Part shown: positions 1 through 6,886 of the stretch, piece by piece | Numbering within the stretch: position 1 is the stretch's first letter | How the letters are laid out: every line of letters begins with the position of its first letter | From: Gammaproteobacteria bacterium | GTDB taxonomy: Bacteria > Pseudomonadota > Gammaproteobacteria > Pseudomonadales > Pseudohongiellaceae | Direction of reading: 5' to 3' | Assembly: GCA_007571115.1 (NCBI GenBank) | Contig: RKSA01000255.1 | Location: forward strand, 1 to 33,497 | DNA: 33,497 nucleotides | Made by a program: the position numbers and the translations under genes | The notes under the pieces: model-generated | The model's database searches: none | Seen by the model: only the letters and a program-made list of their open reading frames with translations | What the model was told of the DNA's origin: nothing

Positions 1-195
1 GATCGCGACGAAGCAAGGCAGCAGCAACTTGAAATCATTGACCTCGAAAAAGATCCGCTCCTGCAAGACGAGGCATTGACGCTCTATCATTTGACGACCA
101 TAGCATTCGAGATGGGGCCAACAACAAAATCGGTCATCAGCAGCAACGGGCGGCTTTGGATCGATAGCATGCAAATGGAACCCAACGCTCAGTAG
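1..195 (+). CDS. C-terminal fragment of an unrecognised protein
   Basis: An open frame runs from the first base to a TAG at 193-195 and encodes the last 64 residues of a protein that starts outside the window. The visible part is mixed charged and hydrophobic, with an acidic/Gln-rich opening followed by a segment ending in RLWIDSMQMEPNAQ. I do not recognise a family. It ends 34 bp before hsdR on the same strand, so it may belong to the same restriction-modification operon, where hsdM or hsdS would be expected, but nothing in the fragment shows this. The absence of stops over 64 codons and the tight spacing to the next gene are the only support for it being coding. Confidence 0.5.
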   Translation, partial: DRDEARQQQLEIIDLEKDPLLQDEALTLYHLTTIAFEMGPTTKSVISSNGRLWIDSMQMEPNAQ

Positions 196-229
196 CCTGC
201 ACAGGCCTGAAGCGTCATCAGAAATTGCC

Positions 230-3200
230 ATGCCCGGCCATACCGAACACCATTTCGAAGCAGCCATCGAGGCAGGGCTGGTCGGATCGGGTGGCTACGA
301 GGTGCGCGGTGCTGCTGACTTCGATGAGGAGCTTGCGCTGTTTCCGGGCGACGTTGCCGGCTTCCTGAGAGACGGCCAGGCAGCCAAATGGGGGGCTTTG
401 GAGGCGTTGCTTGGGTCGAGGACCGTCGCGACCGTGCTCGATGGTCTGGTCAAGGAACTGGCTCTCAAGGGCTCGCTGCATGTTCTGCGCCATGGCTTCA
501 AATGCCATGGCAAGACCTTGCGCATGGCCTGGTTCCAGCCGAACACGGGAATGAATCCCGAGGCGGCGGCAAGCTATGCGAGCAACCGGCTGACGGTCAC
601 GCGGCAAGTCGCTTTCGATTCGGTCATGAAGAAGACGGATGGCCGTCGCCGCCGTTGCATCATCGACTTGACGCTCGCGGTCAACGGCATTCCCGTCGTC
701 ACTGCGGAACTCAAGAACCCGCTCACCGGCCAGTGCGCCGCCGATGCCGTGCGGCAGTACCAGCAAGATCGCGATGGGCGCGACCTGCTGTTTCAATTCA
801 AGAAGCGAGCATTGGTCCATTTCGCGGTGGATCCGGACGAAGTCTGGATGACGACCCGGCTCGAGGGCGCGAAAACGCGCTTCCTGCCTTTCAATCGCGG
901 CAACGCTCACGGCGCCGGCAATCCGCCGGTCGAAGCGAACTGGAAGACGCACTACCTGTGGGACGAAGTGCTGCGGGCCGACAGCCTGCTGGAAATCCTG
1001 CAACGCTTCATGCATCTCGAAGAGAGGGGACGGCGAGCCAGCGTGAGCAAGGGCAAGCGAACGGAGATGATGATCTTCCCGCGCTTCCATCAGCTCGACG
1101 CGGTTCGCAAGCTCGTCGCCCACGCCAGGGCCAATGGTGCGGGGCGAAACTATCTGGTCCAGCACTCGGCAGGGTCCGGCAAGTCGAACTCGATCGCCTG
1201 GCTCGCGCATCGGCTGGCGAGCTTGCACGACGAACGCGACGAGAAAGTGTTCCATTCGGTCATCGTCGTGACCGATCGGCGCGTGCTCGACCAGCAATTG
1301 CAGGACACGATCTACCAGTTCGAGCACAAGATCGGCGTGGTCGAGAAAATCGACCGCGACACGAGGCAACTCGCCCACGCCCTCTCCCAGGGCACTCCCA
1401 TCGTCGTGACGACGATCCAGAAATTCCCGTTCCTCTCCCAGGCGCTTTCGAGCCTCGAGCAAACAGGCGCTGGCGTGCAGATCGACACTGCTGGCAAGCG
1501 CTTCGCCGTTATCGTCGATGAGGCGCATTCGTCGCAAAGCGGCGAGACAGCGACCGCGCTCAGGGGGATGCTGAACCGGGATGGAATCGAAGCGGCGATC
1601 GCCGCCCAGCTTTCTGACGAAGAGGACTGCGATCTTTCCGACGATGCCAAGGCGGCGGTGCTGCGCGATGCGCTGCGACGTGCCAGGCAGCCGAACATCA
1701 GCTTCTTCGCCTTCACCGCGACACCAAAATTCAAGACGAAAGCGCTATTCGACGAACCAGGACCATCCGGCACCTCGCCTTTCCACGAATATCCGATGCG
1801 GCAAGCCATCGAGGAAGGCTTCATCATCGACGTGCTGCGCAACTACACGACCTACAAGCGCTATTTTGGCCTCATCAAGCAAGTCGAAAACGACCCTGAC
1901 GTGCCGAAAAAGAAGGCCGCCAAAGCTCTCGCGCGCTACCGGGAACTGCATCCCGTCAACATCGAACAGGTCGTTTCGGTCATCGTCGAACATTTCCGGC
2001 GACACGTGATGCACGAACTCGGCGGGCGCGCCAAGGCCATGGTCGTCACGGGCTCCCGCCTCGAAGCGGTGAGATACAAACTCGCTTTCGATCGCTATGC
2101 CAATGACCAGGGCTACACCGAGATACGCTCGCTCGTCGCTTTCTCGGGTACCGTCGAAGACCCGGACGCTCCTGGCTCGTCCTGGACCGAGGTCGCGATG
2201 AACGAAGGCCTTGCCGAAAGCGAGCTCCCGGAACGCTTCGAGAGCGATGAATACCGGGTGCTGCTCGTCGCGGAAAAGTACCAGACCGGCTTCGACCAGC
2301 CCTTGTTGCAGACGATGTACGTGGTGAAGCGCCTCGCCGGCGTGCAGGCGGTGCAGACGCTGTCGCGGCTCAATCGAATCGCGCCCGGCAAGTCGCATAC
2401 CTTCATTCTCGATTTCGTCAACGAGGAACACGACATCCACCAGGCGTTCAAGCCCTATTACGAGACGACGCCGGTCGGCGAGAACGTCGACCCGCAGCGG
2501 CTTGGCGAGTTGCAGCATCACTTGCTCGAACGGGCAATCTTCGCGCCGGCCGACGTCACCGGGTTCGCCAAGGTCTGGTATCACGGGCGGCGCGATCATT
2601 CAGCCGATGACCATCGCCGGATGAATGCCGTCCTCGATGCCGTGGTGCAAAGCTTTCAAGGCCGGAACGAGGAGGAGCAGGAAGAATTTCGCGGCCAATT
2701 GACCGCGTATCGAAACCTGTACGCTTTCCTGTCGCAGATCACCCCCTGGCAGGATCCCGAGTTCGAACAGCTCTACGCTTTCGCGCGCAATCTGCTCGCG
2801 AAACTCCCTCCGCCCGGCGATGGCCGCGCCTTTGCCCTCGAAGATGAAGTGGGGTTGCAGTTTTTCCGTCTTCAGCAGCTCTCGACGGGGAGCATCGACC
2901 TTGCGCAAGGCGAGGTCTATCCGCTGAAAGGGCCGACCGAGGTCGGCACGGCTGGCGCCCAGGAGCCGGATGTGCCGCTTTCGAGCTTGATCGAGCGTAT
3001 CAACGAGCGTTTCGGCACCGACTTTGCCGAAGCGGACCAGTTGTTCGTCGAGCAGATCCGGGCCTCGGCGGAGAGCGACGAGAAGATCGCCGAAGCAGCG
3101 CGGGCCAATACCCTGCCCGACTTTGCCGCCTATCTTGATCGCTCGCTTGATGAGCTGTTCATCGCGCGAATGGAAGGCAACGAGGCGATCTTCTCGAAGT

Positions 3201-3289
3201 TGATGGATGATGCCGAAATCCGCTCGTTTGTTTGCGAACAGCTCGCCCGGGAGGTTTTCGGGCGAGTCCGCAAGACATTCCCCATGTAG
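230..3289 (+). CDS. hsdR: Type I restriction endonuclease subunit R (HsdR)
   Basis: This is the motor and nuclease subunit of a type I restriction-modification complex, which translocates DNA with ATP and cleaves unmodified DNA at a distance. The 1019 residues are normal for the family. In order: a PD-(D/E)xK nuclease domain with Asp near residue 146 and ELK near 158-160; a Walker A segment AGSGKS near 315; motif Ia VVTDRRVLDQQL; a DEAH box near 430-433 (IVDEAHSSQ); motif III FTATP near 495; and motif VI QTLSRLNR near 709-716. The C-terminal helical region should bind the methylase core. ATG at 230 is the first start in frame and has no strong ribosome site. HsdM and HsdS are not in the window and would have to lie upstream. 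No frameshift is visible, so the gene looks intact. Confidence 0.95.
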   Translation: MPGHTEHHFEAAIEAGLVGSGGYEVRGAADFDEELALFPGDVAGFLRDGQAAKWGALEALLGSRTVATVLDGLVKELALKGSLHVLRHGFKCHGKTLRMAWFQPNTGMNPEAAASYASNRLTVTRQVAFDSVMKKTDGRRRRCIIDLTLAVNGIPVVTAELKNPLTGQCAADAVRQYQQDRDGRDLLFQFKKRALVHFAVDPDEVWMTTRLEGAKTRFLPFNRGNAHGAGNPPVEANWKTHYLWDEVLRADSLLEILQRFMHLEERGRRASVSKGKRTEMMIFPRFHQLDAVRKLVAHARANGAGRNYLVQHSAGSGKSNSIAWLAHRLASLHDERDEKVFHSVIVVTDRRVLDQQLQDTIYQFEHKIGVVEKIDRDTRQLAHALSQGTPIVVTTIQKFPFLSQALSSLEQTGAGVQIDTAGKRFAVIVDEAHSSQSGETATALRGMLNRDGIEAAIAAQLSDEEDCDLSDDAKAAVLRDALRRARQPNISFFAFTATPKFKTKALFDEPGPSGTSPFHEYPMRQAIEEGFIIDVLRNYTTYKRYFGLIKQVENDPDVPKKKAAKALARYRELHPVNIEQVVSVIVEHFRRHVMHELGGRAKAMVVTGSRLEAVRYKLAFDRYANDQGYTEIRSLVAFSGTVEDPDAPGSSWTEVAMNEGLAESELPERFESDEYRVLLVAEKYQTGFDQPLLQTMYVVKRLAGVQAVQTLSRLNRIAPGKSHTFILDFVNEEHDIHQAFKPYYETTPVGENVDPQRLGELQHHLLERAIFAPADVTGFAKVWYHGRRDHSADDHRRMNAVLDAVVQSFQGRNEEEQEEFRGQLTAYRNLYAFLSQITPWQDPEFEQLYAFARNLLAKLPPPGDGRAFALEDEVGLQFFRLQQLSTGSIDLAQGEVYPLKGPTEVGTAGAQEPDVPLSSLIERINERFGTDFAEADQLFVEQIRASAESDEKIAEAARANTLPDFAAYLDRSLDELFIARMEGNEAIFSKLMDDAEIRSFVCEQLAREVFGRVRKTFPM

Positions 3290-3312
3290 CAAGCTCCTTT
3301 TTGCTTGTTTTT
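3288..3312 (+). terminator. Weak intrinsic terminator after hsdR
   Basis: AGCAAGC at 3288-3294 can pair with GCTTGTT at 3303-3309 (one G-U pair) around an 8-base loop, followed by a short T tract. It overlaps the hsdR stop codon. The stem is short, so this is only a plausible terminator. Its position between hsdR and the convergent coiled-coil gene fits. Confidence 0.35.
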
Positions 3313-3354
3313 ATTGCCACGAATGAATCGCCACTGATGCGCCGGGCAAGTGGT

Positions 3355-3996
3355 TCATTCGACCCTGAGCGCCTCTTCGATGCTTTCCACCTTGGCCTCG
3401 ACTCGCGCCAGCCGCTCGGCCTGGGCGGCCATTTCAGCCCGGATGGACTGGAACTCCTTGCCCATTTCAGCCCGGATAGCCCGCAGCTCCTTGTTCATCT
3501 CAGCCCGAATAGCCTGATGGGCCGCAGCCATGTCAGCCCGAATGACCTGCTGGCCTGCTGCCATTTCGGCTCTCACGGCCTTGAACTCTTTTGCCATGTC
3601 AGCCCGAATGGCCTGCTGGCCTGCTGCCATTTCGGCTCTCACGGCCTTGAACTCTTTTGCCATGTCAGCCCGAATGACCTGCTGGCCTGCTGCCATTTCG
3701 GCTCTCACGGCCTTGAACTCCTTTGCCATGTCAGTTCGAATGGCCTGCTGGCCTGCTGCCATTTCGGCCCTCACCGCCTTGAACTCCTTTGTCATGTCGG
3801 TGCGGAGCTTCTCGACTTTACCATCCAGTTTCTCGACTTTTCCGTCCAGTTTCTCGACTTTCTCTTCCAGATTCCCGATTTTCCCTCCCAGATACTCGAT
3901 CTTGCCGTCCAGGTCTGCGCGAATGAACAGCACCGCCAGCAGCAGCATCGCTGCCACGGGAACGTTTTGCTTGACTATCGTGATCGTGGTTTCCAT
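3355..3996 (-). CDS. Membrane-anchored hendecad-repeat coiled-coil protein
   Basis: A 213-residue protein of unknown function. After a short N-terminus it has one hydrophobic segment (about residues 8-26, containing AAMLLLAVLF). Next come KVEKLDG-type heptads, then a long array of 11-residue units of the form MAKEFKAVRAE / MAAGQQAIRAD, and a final short coiled coil. The 7- and 11-residue periods indicate a left-handed then a right-handed coiled coil, so an inner-membrane protein with a long rod is likely. The start at 3996 is preferred over one 13 codons upstream because AGGAGAC lies a few bases before it. The gene is convergent with hsdR and divergent from the DAHP synthase gene. The repeats resemble short repetitive proteins loosely grouped with DUF1640-like coiled coils, but I would not assign a function. 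The repeat array could change copy number between strains. Confidence 0.8.
   Translation of the reverse strand: METTITIVKQNVPVAAMLLLAVLFIRADLDGKIEYLGGKIGNLEEKVEKLDGKVEKLDGKVEKLRTDMTKEFKAVRAEMAAGQQAIRTDMAKEFKAVRAEMAAGQQVIRADMAKEFKAVRAEMAAGQQAIRADMAKEFKAVRAEMAAGQQVIRADMAAAHQAIRAEMNKELRAIRAEMGKEFQSIRAEMAAQAERLARVEAKVESIEEALRVE
3527..3790 (-). repeat. Four tandem 66-bp repeats inside the coiled-coil gene
   Basis: Four head-to-tail copies of exactly 66 bp occupy 3527-3592, 3593-3658, 3659-3724 and 3725-3790. Each encodes 22 residues, which is two hendecads. Copies 1 and 3 share ATGACC where copies 2 and 4 have ATGGCC, so the array looks like a duplication of a 132-bp pair. Copies are nearly identical, with the fourth the most diverged. 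The unit length is a multiple of three, so gain or loss of copies keeps the frame. Confidence 0.95.
3806..3889 (-). repeat. 21-bp tandem repeats encoding heptads
   Basis: Three close copies and one degenerate copy of a 21-bp unit (core TTCTCGACTTT on the plus strand) lie at 3806-3826, 3827-3847, 3848-3868 and 3869-3889. They encode KVEKLDG-like heptads between the membrane segment and the hendecad array. Confidence 0.85.
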
Positions 3997-4092
3997 CGCT
4001 TGTCTCCTATCAGTGAGCATATCGATCACCGGCACAGTCTATGCACAGAACCCCGGGAATGCCAAGAAAACGGAGAAAATCGCTGGTCCCTC

Positions 4093-4101
4093 TGCTATGA
4101 T
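4093..4101 (+). promoter_or_regulatory. Extended -10 promoter candidate for DAHP synthase
   Basis: TGCTATGAT matches the extended -10 consensus TGnTATAAT with one mismatch, 34-49 bp upstream of the possible starts at 4135 and 4150. No good -35 hexamer is present at the usual distance, which is tolerated by extended -10 promoters. Sequence match only. Confidence 0.4.
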
Positions 4102-4149
4102 TGCCGCCCTTTTGCGGTTGAGGCCCGGTTTCGGATGCCGGTCACGCGG

Positions 4150-5217
4150 ATGCGCACGGAAAATCTCAATATCGAGTCGAACGACAGGCTGATCACTCCC
4201 AATCAGCTCAAGGCCGAGCTGCCCTTGACCGAGGCGCAGTCGGTCGCGGTGAGCGAGGCCCGGGAAACGGTGTTCTCGATTTTGCGCCGCGACGACCATC
4301 GGCTGTTCCTGGTGATCGGGCCGTGCTCCGTACACGACACGCAACTCGCGCTCGATTATGCGAGTCGGCTGAAAGAGCTCGCGGATCGCGTCAGCGACAC
4401 GCTGTACATCGTCATGCGCGTGTATTTCGAGAAGCCGCGGACCTCGACGGGCTGGAAAGGCCTGATTAACGATCCCTACCTTGACGACTCGTTCAAGGTC
4501 GAAGACGGCCTGCGCAAAGGCCGCCGGCTGTTGCAGGACATCGTCGATATCGGCCTGCCGACTTCGACCGAGGCGCTGGATCCGATTTCACCGCAATATC
4601 TGCAAGACCTGATTTGCTGGTCGGCGGTGGGGGCGCGAACCACCGAATCGCAGACGCACCGGGAAATGTCCTCGGGGCTTTCTTCGGCGATCGGCTTCAA
4701 GAATGGCACCGACGGCGGCTGGACGGTGGCAGTGAATGCCATGCAATCGGTGTCGAAACCACATCGCTTTCTCGGCATCAATGGCAAGGGGCAGGTCAGC
4801 GTCGTGACGACTCGCGGCAACCCGCACGCCCACGTGGTGTTGCGTGGCGGCCTGGGAGGGCCGAACTACGACACCGTCCACGTCGCGCAATGCGAGCTGT
4901 CGCTGAAGCAAGGAGGCGTCAGCCCGAACATCGTGATCGATTGCAGCCACGCCAACTCGAACAAGAACCACGAAATGCAGCCGCTGGTGCTGAAGGACAT
5001 CACCCACCAGGTTCTCGAAGGCAATCTCTCGATCATCGGCGCCATGCTCGAAAGCAACATCCACCCCGGCAGGCAGGACATTCCGGCGGACCTGTCGCAG
5101 CTTCGCTATGGCGTATCTGTCACCGACGCCTGCATGGGCTGGGAAATGACCGAAGAGGCCGTGCTCGACATGGCGAGCAAGCTGCGCGAGGTGCTTCCCG
5201 CGCGCCCCAGGCCCTAG
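4150..5217 (+). CDS. aroG: 3-deoxy-7-phosphoheptulonate (DAHP) synthase, class I
   Basis: This enzyme condenses phosphoenolpyruvate with erythrose 4-phosphate, the first step of the shikimate pathway. The 355 residues match the AroF/G/H family in length. Visible family motifs are GPCSVHD (58-63, with the metal-ligand Cys59), KPRTSTGWKG (95-104), GARTTESQTHRE (161-172) and KNGTDG (184-189), plus the late DCSHANSNKNH segment. The start at 4150 gives the family-like opening MRTENLNI. An in-frame ATG at 4135 adds five residues, has GAGG 11 bases upstream, and remains possible. The same frame is open far upstream to 3232 by chance, antisense to the coiled-coil gene. The AroG/AroF/AroH feedback type cannot be told from sequence here. 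No other aromatic-pathway gene is adjacent. Confidence 0.95.
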   Translation: MRTENLNIESNDRLITPNQLKAELPLTEAQSVAVSEARETVFSILRRDDHRLFLVIGPCSVHDTQLALDYASRLKELADRVSDTLYIVMRVYFEKPRTSTGWKGLINDPYLDDSFKVEDGLRKGRRLLQDIVDIGLPTSTEALDPISPQYLQDLICWSAVGARTTESQTHREMSSGLSSAIGFKNGTDGGWTVAVNAMQSVSKPHRFLGINGKGQVSVVTTRGNPHAHVVLRGGLGGPNYDTVHVAQCELSLKQGGVSPNIVIDCSHANSNKNHEMQPLVLKDITHQVLEGNLSIIGAMLESNIHPGRQDIPADLSQLRYGVSVTDACMGWEMTEEAVLDMASKLREVLPARPRP

Positions 5218-5876
5218 CTAGCGCGAGCCAGGGCGAGGAGCGGCTGCCGCGCGATTTCGCCTCTTCCCTCGTCGATCCACTTGCGCAGGAAGGGGTTGCC
5301 GAGCAAGGTTTGCAGGTAGCGTTCCGCAGCGGCGCTCAGCTCCGGCTGATAGCTGTTGAAGATCACTGCGGTAGGCGCGAACATGCAATCGGCGATCGAG
5401 AAGCGGCCGAACAGATAGTCGCCGTTCTCGCCATACCGGTGCCGACAGCAACTCCAGATCGCGTCGATGCGGGCGACCTCGTTGTAGATCTGCTCGGAAA
5501 GCGGCAGCTTGATCGAAGCCTTGCAGTTCATCGGCCAGTGCTTTTTCAGCGCGGGGAATTCGGAATGGATCTCGGCGGAGACCGAGCGCGCCGCAGCGCG
5601 GCGCCTCGAGCTTGCTGGCCAGGCGCGGCCTCGCAGCAAGTCCTCGTTGACGTATTCGCAGATCGCCAGCGAGTCCCAGACGGTGATCTCGCGATGCAGC
5701 AGCGCTGGAACCTTGAGCGAGGGCGAGTACGGCCCGAGCTTTTCTGCGGTATCGTCCTGATACAGGGCGATCTGGATTTCCTCGAATTCGAGATCGAACA
5801 TCTGCAGCAACAGCCAGGGGCACAAAGACCACGAAGAATAGTTCTTGTCCCCGATTACCAGCCGAATGTCTTTCAT
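5214..5876 (-). CDS. Glutathione S-transferase family protein
   Basis: A 220-residue cytosolic protein with the two-domain GST fold. The N-terminal thioredoxin-like domain has the catalytic-type serine cluster SSWS at 14-17, the cis-proline loop VPAL at 56-59 and the glutathione gamma-glutamyl contact DSLAI at 68-72. A helical C-terminal domain follows, with the FGRFSIADCMFAP segment carrying the helix-capping Asp typical of GSTs. The start at 5876 is chosen over an upstream one because GGGAGGAAGGAC directly precedes it. It most resembles the small bacterial GSTs with a KNYSSWSL start; the substrate is unknown. It converges on the DAHP synthase gene with overlapping stop codons. Confidence 0.9.
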   Translation of the reverse strand: MKDIRLVIGDKNYSSWSLCPWLLLQMFDLEFEEIQIALYQDDTAEKLGPYSPSLKVPALLHREITVWDSLAICEYVNEDLLRGRAWPASSRRRAAARSVSAEIHSEFPALKKHWPMNCKASIKLPLSEQIYNEVARIDAIWSCCRHRYGENGDYLFGRFSIADCMFAPTAVIFNSYQPELSAAAERYLQTLLGNPFLRKWIDEGRGEIARQPLLALARAS

Positions 5877-6090
5877 GTCCTTCCTCCCTTTCTCGCTCGC
5901 TCCTTGGCGGTGGCCGGTGGGCGGCGAGAATCGCGAAAACGCCAGCACGGTGCGGCGAAGGACTTTCATTTAACACCGGCTTTCTTGCCGCTCAAGGCGT
6001 TCATTCGGTCTATGTGCTGATTAAATGTGGCAGAATGGTGGCAATCGAGACGGCCTCGCGGCGCGTTTTCCGGGTAGACGACGATTGCGT

Positions 6091-6096
6091 TATAGT
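6091..6096 (+). promoter_or_regulatory. Possible -10 box upstream of pdsR
   Basis: TATAGT lies 30 bp before the pdsR start, within the 249-bp gap between the divergent GST and pdsR genes. The matching -35 region is poor. The rest of this gap shows no gene or clear structure. Confidence 0.3.
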
Positions 6097-6125
6097 TGTC
6101 CGGGGCAGGAACGAGGGACCGGAGC

Positions 6126-6818
6126 ATGAGCAGACGAATCGCGATCGTTGAAGACGAGGCGGCGATCCGCGAAAACTACGCGGACGTATTGCGCCGCCAG
6201 GGCTACGAAGTGCAGACCTATGCCAATCGCCACGAGGCGATGGGCGCCTTTGGCACGCGGCTGCCCAATCTGGCGATCATCGATATCGGCCTGGAGGACG
6301 AAATCGACGGCGGCTTCACGCTTTGCCAGGAACTGCGGTCGATGTCGAACACCCTGCCGATCATCTTCCTCACGGCTCGCGACAACGACTTCGACACCGT
6401 CAGCGGCCTGCGCATCGGCGCCGACGACTATCTGACCAAGGACATCAGCCTGCCCCATCTCACCGCACGGATCGCCGCGCTGTTCCGTCGGCAGGATATA
6501 CTCGACCAGCCCGCCTCGCCGGAAAACCTGCTTTCCCGGGACCAGTTGACTCTCGACATCGGGAGGCTGGCGGTGCAGTGGTGCGAGCGACCGGTGCCAT
6601 TGACCGTGACCGAGTTCTGGATGGTCCACGCGCTCGCCAAATTTCCCGGCCACGTGAAAAGCCGCCAGTCCCTGATGCAGGAGTCGAAGATCTTCGTCGA
6701 TGGCAGCACGATCACTTCGCATATCAAGCGCATCCGCAAGAAATTCATGCAGCTCGACCCCGGCTTCAATTGCATCGAGACCGTATACGGCATCGGCTAT
6801 CGCTGGAATCCCGCCTGA
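6126..6818 (+). CDS. pdsR: PDS-system response regulator (OmpR type)
   Basis: A 230-residue OmpR-family response regulator. The receiver domain has the acidic pair at Glu9/Asp10, phospho-acceptor Asp53 (IIDIGLEDEIDGG), Thr83 and Lys105. A winged-helix DNA-binding domain fills roughly 135-230 (VTEFWMVHALAKFPGHVKSR, then TSHIKRIRKKF and ETVYGIGYRW). The overall sequence closely resembles the regulator of the proteobacterial dedicated sortase system (family TIGR03787, PdsR), from my memory of that family. The start at 6126 is preceded by GAGGGA at a good distance; a longer frame from 6096 adds a poor N-terminus. It is followed after 68 bp by its cognate kinase. Targets should be sortase-system genes, but none are in this window. 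Confidence 0.9.
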   Translation: MSRRIAIVEDEAAIRENYADVLRRQGYEVQTYANRHEAMGAFGTRLPNLAIIDIGLEDEIDGGFTLCQELRSMSNTLPIIFLTARDNDFDTVSGLRIGADDYLTKDISLPHLTARIAALFRRQDILDQPASPENLLSRDQLTLDIGRLAVQWCERPVPLTVTEFWMVHALAKFPGHVKSRQSLMQESKIFVDGSTITSHIKRIRKKFMQLDPGFNCIETVYGIGYRWNPA

Positions 6819-6886
6819 CCGGCCCGAGCGGGGCGCCGGGCCCGACTCGAACACGACTTGCACAGGCCTGAGCCGAACCGAGCCCC

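Noticed and set aside
3232..5217. A single 661-codon plus-strand frame covering the repeat region and DAHP synthase
   Set aside because: Its first 300 codons are the antisense of the coiled-coil gene, whose repeat array simply lacks stops on this strand. The DAHP synthase family start lies at about 4150.
198..6871. The 13-mer TGCACAGGCCTGA at 198-210 and 6859-6871, each shortly before a start codon
   Set aside because: By chance several 13-base repeats are expected among all positions of a 33-kb window, and the two downstream genes are unrelated.
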